Shown here in pieces: positions 1-6,850 of a stretch of DNA of 18,455 bases (its first letter is position 1; each line of letters starts with the position of its first letter). The translations under genes were made by a program, and so were the position numbers. The stretch lies in assembly GCA_027577415.1 (NCBI GenBank), contig JANBQS010000422.1, forward strand, positions 1-18,455, read 5' to 3'. Source of the DNA: Coemansia sp. RSA 922. Its lineage: Eukaryota > Kickxellomycota > Kickxellomycetes > Kickxellales > Kickxellaceae. Under the pieces are notes generated by a model. That model did no database searches. It was not told where the DNA came from and was given only the letters and a program-made list of their open reading frames with translations.

Positions 1-2070
1 TATGCGTGCTCGGCGTGTATCCGCGGACACCGAGCATCGTCATGCAACCACACCTCGCGGGAGCTGACAGAGATACGGCCCAAGGGCCGGCCAGTCACGC
101 AGTGCGAGCGGTGTCGACAACTGCGCAAGACACGAAAGGCGCACGTCAAGTGTTTGTGCGGTGAGATGGACAGCGCCTCGCCGGCTGTAGAGTCTCCTAC
201 AAGTAAGTATCCTTTTTTTGGGACGTGGCGGCGACTTGGTTGCCTCTGGAAAATCTGGAGGTGAGGGAGCTTCCATGTCCTTTCCTTTGCCCTTCTTTTT
301 TTTCACCCGTCCCCCACTTCACTCTGCCTGCTTTTGTTCGCGATTGCGTCTATGCAGCTGCGGGGAGAAAAAAAGGTGGGAAGTGGGGAAACTGGTTTAT
401 GACCAGCTTTCATTACTGACAAAGCCTGTTTAAAAAATTCTTTTATTGGCTGGCTGCGGGCTCATTGCAACGTGTTAGGTTCAGCGACAAGGGTGGAGGC
501 GCCGCAAGCAAGTAAACTTGACAGTAAGTGTCTCAGGTTTCCTATTCACAAGGTCGTATAAGACCATTGACGCATAGAGGCCATGTTGCTAATACAGGCG
601 TCGACTGATCAACCAACTCTTTTTTATTTTTCTCCCTCACGCCTCGTTCTTCTTTCTTAATGTCTCATTCGTCGCCCGCCACTTATCCATATACCACTCT
701 CGTATATCGTTGTAGTTAATGCCCTGCTTAATCCGTGCAAATGTTCAGCGTCCGACATTTGCGTATGCTGTCGGCCAGTTATTAAGGACTATATCAATCG
801 AAATTATACGCTGGAGGTTGTGGAGGAAGAAGCTGTTGACGCACTTGTAAAGATAAGAGAAGAGCCTATTGTCATGAGCGCACCGGCTACATCAAAAGCA
901 ATGGATGCCGATAGTGGCGCGACTGCGGTATGTCCGAGCGGACCCAACGCGCCGTGTTGCAAGGTCGATCGTACCTCGAACGGGACTACAGCATCTCGGC
1001 TGAGCTCCGAGTCTATGGCGCAGCCAGGATCAGCGCCACAGTTTAGAGCGCCTAATGCGCCACGCTTCAAAGTGGAGCGGCGCTTGAATGGTTTTCAAGC
1101 GACTCGGATTGATTCCAATGAGCGGTTAATATCGGGGTCGGCACCCCAGTTTCGGGCTGCCAATGGGCGAAGAGCCGAGAGATCGAGCAGCGTTACGTTC
1201 CGTGCGCTGGATCACTATTCTAATGGCGATGAGCGACAGCACTCGAGAGAGCGCTCTACTGGCTCGGCAGTGGCACCTACGCACAGCCACGACAGCGGCG
1301 TTCAGCTGTCGCCTGGCGGAATGCACTACAGCGATGCTGCACACGGCGGTGACGGTCGTCCGAACTGCAAATGTGGCTGTGACTGTGGCACATTCCTTGA
1401 CACGCTTATTCGCGCCATCGAGGATCGGGTACGAGGTGCCGTACCGCTTGTGGAGGCTGAGGCTAATGGCGATACTGCGGCTATGAACAGGTTCATTAGA
1501 GAGATATTGTCGCCGCTAGATAACCCTCTACAGACATCTACTTCCAGCGAGCGTGGCCAGTTGAGGCGAGCCTCGGAATCGGCAATGTCTCAGGGCTCGG
1601 AGTCTTACGACGATGGCTTGCGGTTTGAGCTGGAGGACCAGTCGGAGGTTGGGGATTCTCTGGGCTCGGGATCCTCCCTGTTTGCTGCTGGAATTGGAGC
1701 TCCTGTCGCGTCCTGTTGCGCACCGCAGCCTGAGGCTGCTAGAGCTCAGCCTACTGGCGGATCTTGCTGTAGTTCTGCTGCGCCGCCTGTTGTGGCTGCA
1801 CCCTCGCAGGCGTCCTGTTGCTCTGGTGGAGCCGGTGAGGTTGCTAGTACTGCAAGTCAGTGCTGTTCTAGCGGTGCTGCTGGTGGCGGTAAACAGTGCA
1901 ATTGCTCTTGCAGAAAGCGTAAACGTGCGTGGCAGCCCGGCGACCCTGACCACCCAGAGGTTGATGCAGATGGCGCCCTGGCATGCAACTGCGGCTGTCA
2001 TAAACCCTACCAGGAGTGCATGGACTGCCTGGATGATCAATGCGAACAAGTGCTGTTTGGAGCTCCCTAA
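1..2070 (+). CDS. Copper-fist transcription factor (5' partial, spliced)
   Basis: Copper-sensing DNA-binding regulator of the Ace1/Mac1/Cuf1 family, expected in the nucleus. The first exon (1-202) starts inside the copper-fist domain. It shows YACSACIRGHRASSCNH, then KGRP (minor-groove contact in the family) and the zinc/copper ligands of CERCR and HVKCLCG. Only the first few residues of the domain are missing. Preferred model: exon 1 1-202, mini-exon 479-523, exon 3 716-2070, all junctions phase-consistent. Skipping the mini-exon is equally in phase. Exon 3 has four Cys clusters: CKCSASDICVCC (736-771), CKCGCDC (1366-1386), a run of SCC/QCC pairs (1711-1866) followed by CNCSC, and a C-terminal CNCGCH...CMDC...C. 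Such C-terminal clusters sense Cu(I) in this family. A basic RKRKR follows the third cluster and could be a nuclear signal. The domain assignment is secure; whether it activates copper uptake or detoxification genes cannot be told. Confidence 0.9.
203..478 (+). other. Predicted intron 1 of copper-fist gene
   Basis: The donor GTAAGT lies at 203-208, right after a Ser/Pro-rich end of exon 1. A CTGAC branch-like site is at about 416-420 and the acceptor TTAG ends at 478. The intron carries T-rich tracts (about 211-217 and 296-302) and an A-run near 367. No intact coding continuation of the copper-fist frame is seen inside. The alternative is one longer intron, 203-715. Confidence 0.5.
524..715 (+). 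other. Predicted intron 2 of copper-fist gene
   Basis: The donor GTAAGT is at 524-529 and the acceptor TGTAG ends at 715. The phase is preserved: one base before, two bases after. The acceptor is placed at 715 because the frame is open from 661 and the sequence just after it encodes a Cys-rich motif (NPCKCS...CVCC) that fits the family. A nearer acceptor at 598 (TGCTAATACAG) runs into a stop at once in the required frame. Confidence 0.5.
946..1161 (+). repeat. Two tandem 36-codon repeats in copper-fist protein
   Basis: Two units of exactly 108 bp (946-1053 and 1054-1161) encode related 36-residue blocks. Each begins NAP(C/R)(C/F)KV(D/E)R and ends SAPQFRA(P/A). A decayed third start (NGRRAERSS) follows at 1162. 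The first unit has CC where the second has RF, so an internal duplication gained or lost a Cys pair. Confidence 0.75.
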
Positions 2071-2460
2071 GAACAAGTAAGCATTTTATATAACTATCAT
2101 TATCTTAATTTTTTTAACATTTTCTGCGAAAGTATTCTTTATTAGCTGAACATCAACAGCGACAGAGATAAACCATCTTGTCATTATTGGCGAGTCACGC
2201 GGCTAAAAAGAAAAAAAAAAAAAAGACTTTTTGACAACTTGTCAGTGGTGCTACTTGATATCCCTGTGTGCGAATTGGAGACATCTTATATCTCCACTAA
2301 ACGAAGTTCTAAAATTAAGTCCGCCTTTTCTGTGATCGCTTTCTGCTCCGTGCAGCGATTGTCGTCGTCCCTTTGCGTGTTCCTTGCTTTGCCTCCTTTT
2401 TTTTCTTTCAAACTTTTTTTTTGCTATTAACTTTTTTTTCTTCCTTGTCGATTCAAACCA
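2071..2460. other. Intergenic: copper-fist 3' end and PP4 promoter
   Basis: This AT-rich spacer holds the 3' flank of the copper-fist gene (ATATAACTATC and T-runs just after the stop) and a long A-run near 2210-2224. The last 70 bp before the PP4 start are almost pure pyrimidine, with T8-T9 tracts, ending in ATTCAAACCA directly before the ATG. I see no TATA box. A 63-codon frame at 2239-2430 starts with TTG or similar and has a low-complexity pyrimidine-derived tail, so it is not called. Confidence 0.6.
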
Positions 2461-3381
2461 ATGGTCCAGAGCGATTTAGACAGACAAATCGAGCAGCTAC
2501 GGCGGTGTGAAATTATATCAGAGGGCGAAGTAAAGGAGCTATGTAATAAGGCGCGCGAAATATTCATTGAAGAAAGCAATGTGCAACGCGTGGATGCGCC
2601 AGTGACTATATGCGGTGACATTCATGGGCAATTTTACGATTTACAAGAGCTATTCACAGTGGGCGGCGAATGTCCAGACACAAACTACCTGTTCATGGGA
2701 GACTTTGTCGACCGCGGGTTCTACAGCGTCGAAACGTTTTTATTGCTACTGGCACTAAAAGTGCGGTACCCCGACCGAATTTCACTGCTGCGCGGTAACC
2801 ACGAGAGCCGACAGATTACGCAAGTATACGGGTTCTATGACGAGTGTATGCGCAAATACGGGTCAGCCAACGTATGGAGGAACTGCTGTGAGGTGTTTGA
2901 CTATATGAGTTTGGTGGCGATTATCGACGATAAGATTCTATGTGTGCACGGAGGTCTATCTCCGCTTATTAATACGATAGACCAAATCCGAGTCATTGAC
3001 CGGAAGCAGGAGGTGCCGCATGAAGGAGCAATGTGCGATTTGCTGTGGTCTGACCCCGAGGATATCTACGGCTGGGGACTGAGCCCTCGTGGTGCTGGCT
3101 ACTTGTTTGGAGCGGACGTTGTTAGGAGCTTTTTGCACACTAATAACTTGGACTTGGTCGCTCGCGCACATCAGCTGGTCATGGAGGGGTTCAAGTACAT
3201 GTTTGACAAGACTTGTGTCACAGTGTGGTCGGCTCCAAACTACTGCTATCGGTGTGGCAACATTGCTGCTATCCTCGAGTTTGACGAAAACTTGGACTCT
3301 GGCTTTAAGATATTTGAGGCCGCTCCTCAGGAGGCTCGCGGCGCGCCTGCTAAAAAGCCCGCACCCGACTATTTCCTGTAA
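2461..3381 (+). CDS. PPH3: PP4-type serine/threonine phosphatase catalytic subunit
   Basis: Catalytic subunit of protein phosphatase 4 (Pph3 in budding yeast, PPP4C in animals), which dephosphorylates DNA-damage-response and other nuclear targets with regulatory subunits. At 306 aa it is the usual length. The PPP signature motifs are in order: GDIHGQ (52-57), GDFVDRG (80-86), GNHE (112-115), HGG (163-165), RAHQ (235-238) and [11 protein letters not shown] (257-267). These supply the two metal sites and the phosphate-binding Arg/His. The N-terminus [14 protein letters not shown] and the YCYRCGN element point to PP4 rather than PP2A or PP6. The C-terminal DYFL carries the Leu that is carboxymethylated in PP2A-like enzymes. 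Single exon; the start is the first ATG after the pyrimidine tract, with an A at -3 region (ACCAATGG). Confidence 0.95.
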   Translation: MVQSDLDRQIEQLRRCEIISEGEVKELCNKAREIFIEESNVQRVDAPVTICGDIHGQFYDLQELFTVGGECPDTNYLFMGDFVDRGFYSVETFLLLLALKVRYPDRISLLRGNHESRQITQVYGFYDECMRKYGSANVWRNCCEVFDYMSLVAIIDDKILCVHGGLSPLINTIDQIRVIDRKQEVPHEGAMCDLLWSDPEDIYGWGLSPRGAGYLFGADVVRSFLHTNNLDLVARAHQLVMEGFKYMFDKTCVTVWSAPNYCYRCGNIAAILEFDENLDSGFKIFEAAPQEARGAPAKKPAPDYFL

Positions 3382-3523
3382 TTCTATCATATATATATCG
3401 TTTTTATGTTCATCGCAGTTTTTTTTAAAGTAAAAAAAATTAATTGTGTTTTCAATATCAAAAAAATATTTGTTATTTCCATGCAAATAAGAGTATATAG
3501 TAATATCAAAAAAATGTGATAAT
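3382..3523. terminator. Shared 3' intergenic region between convergent genes
   Basis: A 142-bp, very AT-rich gap between the stops of PP4 (+) and the CoA-ligase (-). It contains ATATATATCG, T/A runs suited to polyadenylation on both strands, and an exact 14-bp direct repeat AATATCAAAAAAAT at 3454-3467 and 3502-3515. Exact cleavage sites cannot be read from sequence. Confidence 0.5.
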
Positions 3524-5206
3524 TTAAATGCTAAAGACACTGCCGCTGGACTCTCGCGATGACACATGGTCCATGGTACGCAGCGAGTTACGGATGATCT
3601 TGCCAGCAGGGCTACGAGGAATATGATCGATGATAGCGAATCCACCACGAAGGCGCTTATACTTTGCGATGCGCTCATGGAGCCAAGCAACAACAGCGTG
3701 TGCGCGAGTAATCTCGTCAAGGAAGCTGTCGTTCTCATGCTTACGCATGACAAAATATCCCTTGGGGATCTCCGTAGCCTGGCTGTCATCGTAGACGGCC
3801 ATAACGGCAGCGTCTTCAATGTCCGGGTGCTCGGCCAGCAGACCCTCGAGCTCGGAGGGCGCGACTTGGAATCCCTTAAACTTGATTATCTCCTTTTTGC
3901 GGTCAGTGATGTAAAAGTATCCCGAAGCGTCGACATAGCCGATATCTCCAGTGTGGAGGAACCCTTGGTCGTCAAAGATCTCTAGGGTCGCCGATGGATT
4001 GTCGAGGTATCCCAGCATGACATTGGGACCGCGGAAGCACAGCTCTCCGTCAGCCGACACGCCGACCTCGCTACCTTCGTTATCGATGACTTTGGCCTCG
4101 CAATTAGGCAGCAGAACGCCGATAGACGCTGGGTTCCTGTGCGACGTGGAGAGCATAGTGACAGCGGGGCTCATCTCGCTCATACCATAGCCCTGGACAA
4201 CCTTGACGCCTGGCAAACGCAGCTCAGTAGCTTCAATAAGCGTGGGGCTCAGGGACGCGCCGCCCGACAGAACCGTATGCATAGTAGAGAGATCGAACCG
4301 GTCGACGCGCGGGTCCTTGGACAAGGCGCAAACAATGGGTGGAACCAGGTATCCGAAAGTAATACGGTAGTCCTGGATAGCCTGCAAAAAGCTCTCGAAC
4401 GAGTATGCCGGCATGATGACGATTTTGCCTCCCAATGCCACCGAACTGTGCAGGACGTATGAGAGCCCGTATGCGTGGCAGAAGGGGGCCAGACCCAGGA
4501 ATGTCTCAAAGCTCTCGGCATTTTGCGTAGGAACATCCAATTGCTTCAGCCCGTTGATCTGCATAGCGTTCGCCACCATATTGGCATGGGTCAGAAGCAC
4601 GCCCTTGGGCTTGCCCGTCGTGCCGCTCGAGTAGCAGATAAACGCCGGTGCAGTTGAAAAGCTAGCCGGCTGGCCCGACGTAAATGGCGTGGTGCCGTCG
4701 GCTACGGGCTCGGCCTCCATGATCTCGTAGATAGAGTGTGGGGCGCATTTCCGTGCCTCATCCATGCTCAAAATATGCTCAACAGGGTGCGTGACGTGCG
4801 TCAGGGCCTCGGCCACCGTCTCGTGCAACCCATCGCCGACGATAATAGCCTTGCAGTGAGAGTTCGAGAGCTGGTGAGCCAGCTCCTTGGGCGTATACGA
4901 CGGGTTGGCTGGCGAGCAAGTGGCGCCCGATGCCACAATACCGTAGGCGGCGATAGGGAAGCTAATGCTGTTGCGCGCGAAAATGGCCACAACGTCGCCA
5001 GCCTGGATGTCGTAGCGGCTTCGCAGACCAGCTGCAAAGCGGAACGTCTGAGACTTGACTTGAGCAACAGTCAGCGATTCGTCGGTAGATGAGTCGACGA
5101 AAAGCGTGTGCTCGGCACCGCTCCGGTTCTCGCACTCGCTCAGCACATATTCGACCAGATTAATGTCGGGAACAGTGATCCCGGGCAGCTTGGAGACGAA
5201 TACCAT
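3524..5206 (-). CDS. 4-coumarate:CoA-ligase-like acyl-CoA synthetase
   Basis: Adenylate-forming enzyme of the ANL superfamily, which activates a carboxylic acid to an acyl-AMP and then to a CoA thioester. 560 aa, one exon. Motifs are in order: the ATP/Thr-rich loop YSSGTTGKPKG (192-202), the SGGASLS region (about 314-320), YGMSE (340-344), GELCFRGPN (about 387-395), TGD (419-421), TDRKKEIIKFKG hinge (434-445), and PAGK with the catalytic Lys at 536. This order and the KFKGFQVAPSELE segment match plant 4CL, luciferase and fungal 4CL-like enzymes. The substrate could be a phenylpropanoid or a medium-chain fatty acid and is not decidable. The C-terminus ends FSI, so there is no canonical peroxisomal PTS1. 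A Ser-rich tail of about 20 residues follows the catalytic Lys. The start is ATG in a CC-ATGG context just after an A-rich leader. Confidence 0.9.
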   Translation of the reverse strand: MVFVSKLPGITVPDINLVEYVLSECENRSGAEHTLFVDSSTDESLTVAQVKSQTFRFAAGLRSRYDIQAGDVVAIFARNSISFPIAAYGIVASGATCSPANPSYTPKELAHQLSNSHCKAIIVGDGLHETVAEALTHVTHPVEHILSMDEARKCAPHSIYEIMEAEPVADGTTPFTSGQPASFSTAPAFICYSSGTTGKPKGVLLTHANMVANAMQINGLKQLDVPTQNAESFETFLGLAPFCHAYGLSYVLHSSVALGGKIVIMPAYSFESFLQAIQDYRITFGYLVPPIVCALSKDPRVDRFDLSTMHTVLSGGASLSPTLIEATELRLPGVKVVQGYGMSEMSPAVTMLSTSHRNPASIGVLLPNCEAKVIDNEGSEVGVSADGELCFRGPNVMLGYLDNPSATLEIFDDQGFLHTGDIGYVDASGYFYITDRKKEIIKFKGFQVAPSELEGLLAEHPDIEDAAVMAVYDDSQATEIPKGYFVMRKHENDSFLDEITRAHAVVAWLHERIAKYKRLRGGFAIIDHIPRSPAGKIIRNSLRTMDHVSSRESSGSVFSI

Positions 5207-5458
5207 GGCTATGATAATTTAGTCTCTAGTAGAGAGAAGTGTTTGAATAGCAAAAATGTTACGAAAGAGAGAAAAGAGAGGGTGAGTAAGGGAAACTAGG
5301 TGCAATTATGCTAAGAGGGCGGTGTTTATGCGAGGCCTTAAGAACAAAAGCAGCAAAATATTGCTGCCTTTATCTGGTCGATGCTGGCAAGAAAAAAAGG
5401 AGAGATAGGATGTGGCTGTGCTAAAAACTGACAAGGACTCTGGCGGCGGCGGCCGTGG

Positions 5459-5466
5459 TATTTATA
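5459..5466 (-). promoter_or_regulatory. TATA-like box for CoA-ligase gene
   Basis: On the minus strand this reads TATAAATA, about 250 bp upstream of the ligase start codon. That implies a leader of roughly 220 nt or a leader intron. It is the best TATA match in the gap, but transcription has not been mapped. Confidence 0.35.
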
Positions 5467-5493
5467 GGCATTTACAATGCTTGTACGCCGAGC

Positions 5494-5513
5494 GCCAAGG
5501 GTGTCAACTTGGC
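5494..5513. promoter_or_regulatory. GCCAAG/CTTGGC dyad upstream of ligase TATA
   Basis: The inverted repeat GCCAAG - 8 bp - CTTGGC lies about 28 bp upstream (minus-strand sense) of the TATA-like box. Spacing and symmetry fit a dimeric-regulator site, but a 6-bp arm is short enough to arise by chance. Confidence 0.3.
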
Positions 5514-5846
5514 AACCACTTTTTGCTCTATTCACGCAACTACGCCTTAACGCGCTCAGAAAGTCATAGCACACCGCCTACTCATTTGGTCTAGCTATAT
5601 TGGGGAGGCTGTTCCGTAGTCAGTGGTCTATTTACTCAGCGGACGCCGCCACCCATGGATCGGCCTCTCCGCCTCCTTTTCCTCTCTCCCCCACCCCGCG
5701 TATCACATCTTCAGGAACAGACGGGTGTAACCAGTTCCCCCTTTTTACGCCAAGAAAACAATGACGTTTTGCCCAGGGAACGCCTCCATTTTTTATATGC
5801 ATTGCTGGCATTGTGCAAAAAAAAAAAAAATGTCCACCCACAGCCA

Positions 5847-6650
5847 CTAATCAGTGCTGTCCTTTGCCTCGATTTCGCGCGCACGGGCTCGTGAGCGCTG
5901 ATCCGCCACGCGAATCGGCTCAGGCACGCGGTGTCTTGAGCACTTGCGCACGATATCAACAGCCGTACGCAGCGACACACGATGTCCAGTCGACACGAAT
6001 ATCGGATTGGTGGCACCGCTGGCACCTCCGCCTGGCGCCACCGCCATCCCGTATACCGTATCGGCAGTACTGAGCTCAATCTCCAAGGGCGGGTCTGCCT
6101 GCTGGAACATTTGCTTAAGTGAGCGCGCATCGGCACTCAGCCCATCGATATGCAAAAAGTTCTTTGCCACACCAATCGTCGGTATATCTAGCTCGACTCC
6201 TAGCTGACAAGCCGAGCCGAATCTCCGAGGATGCAGCGTACCATTGCCGTCTACTAGCACTACTTGCGGCCATAGCTCGGGGTTCTCATTTTGTAGCTGT
6301 GCGAAAGCTCCGCGGTAGGCTGACATCTCACGGAACGCCAGGAACCCGGCAATGTAGGGCGTTGTTATTGTTACCTCTGTGCACATGTTGTACAGGATGT
6401 CCAGTGACGGGTAAGCCAGGACGGTTAGTGCGACAATGGCCCGCGACGGACTGTTCCGTGGATAACTGATGTCTACGCCACCTATTCGCTCCAACTTGCT
6501 GTGGACCGTCGACGGCTGCTCGTCTCCGTGTAGCACAAAGTCCAGGCGGTCTTGCTCTTCGAGCTGACTCCGCATTTCGGTCTGCTGGTTTTCCCAAGAC
6601 CGAGCCAGCTCGTGGTCCACCTGGTCTCCGCCAATGTGTTCATACGCCAT
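5847..6650 (-). CDS. ENDOV: Endonuclease V (inosine-specific nuclease)
   Basis: Mg-dependent nuclease that cuts next to inosine, in RNA in the eukaryotic enzymes studied and in DNA in bacteria. 267 aa, one exon. Family motifs: GGVDIS (catalytic D60), PYIAGFLAFRE (wedge plus E108), VLVDGNG (D134) followed by LHPRRFG, PTIGVAKN, STGHR (H223) and EPIRVADQRSR (D250). All acidic metal ligands expected for the family are present. The wedge motif reads PYIA rather than bacterial PYIP. The ATG at 6650 is used (MAYEHIG). A TTG three codons further up is the only other in-frame start before a stop. It is divergent from ZW10 with 200 bp between starts. S. cerevisiae lacks this gene to my knowledge. Confidence 0.93.
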   Translation of the reverse strand: MAYEHIGGDQVDHELARSWENQQTEMRSQLEEQDRLDFVLHGDEQPSTVHSKLERIGGVDISYPRNSPSRAIVALTVLAYPSLDILYNMCTEVTITTPYIAGFLAFREMSAYRGAFAQLQNENPELWPQVVLVDGNGTLHPRRFGSACQLGVELDIPTIGVAKNFLHIDGLSADARSLKQMFQQADPPLEIELSTADTVYGMAVAPGGGASGATNPIFVSTGHRVSLRTAVDIVRKCSRHRVPEPIRVADQRSRARAREIEAKDSTD

Positions 6651-6850
6651 ACCTAGCAAAAAAAGTTGCTACTGCAATAATAAAATAAACAGATAAATGG
6701 AAAGTGAAAAAGGGGAGTGAACTGACTTTAGTGCTGATGATGATTGATTTCAGAGAGGGCACAGGCGCTTGATTCTAATAACGCGCAGCTCTTTTGTCTT
6801 TCCCAAGAAAAAGTATTCTTTTTTTTTGTATTATTATTGTTGGTCCGATC
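6651..6850. promoter_or_regulatory. Bidirectional promoter ENDOV / ZW10
   Basis: A 200-bp region between divergent starts. It contains an A/T-rich stretch (6655-6705), a TGATGATGATTG repeat near 6734, and a T9 run close to the ZW10 start. No TATA box is clear in either direction. Confidence 0.45.

Larger units (their letters stand above)
5207..5846. other. Intergenic: CoA-ligase promoter and ENDOV 3' flank
   Basis: A 640-bp gap, the longest in the housekeeping part. The half near 5207-5520 should hold the leader and promoter of the minus-strand ligase gene, including the TATA-like box and dyad listed separately. The half near 5600-5846 holds GC-rich and pyrimidine-rich sequence and an A13-type run (about 5818-5830) just past the ENDOV stop. 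Frames inside are short and mutually conflicting on both strands, and I support none as a gene. Confidence 0.6.

Noticed and set aside
1528..2076. 182-codon minus-strand frame over the copper-fist 3' exon
   Set aside because: It is antisense to a Cys-rich coding region whose sense frame fits the family; no motif seen.
2956..3819. 287-codon open frame on the minus strand over the PP4 3' end and the start of the ligase 3' region
   Set aside because: It is antisense to two well-supported genes, crosses their AT-rich 3' gap, and encodes no recognisable motif.
6794..6850. N-terminal extension of ZW10 with a hydrophobic stretch that looks like a membrane anchor
   Set aside because: The frame starts at TTG and lies in the T-rich promoter; ATG 6851 gives the expected soluble N-terminus.
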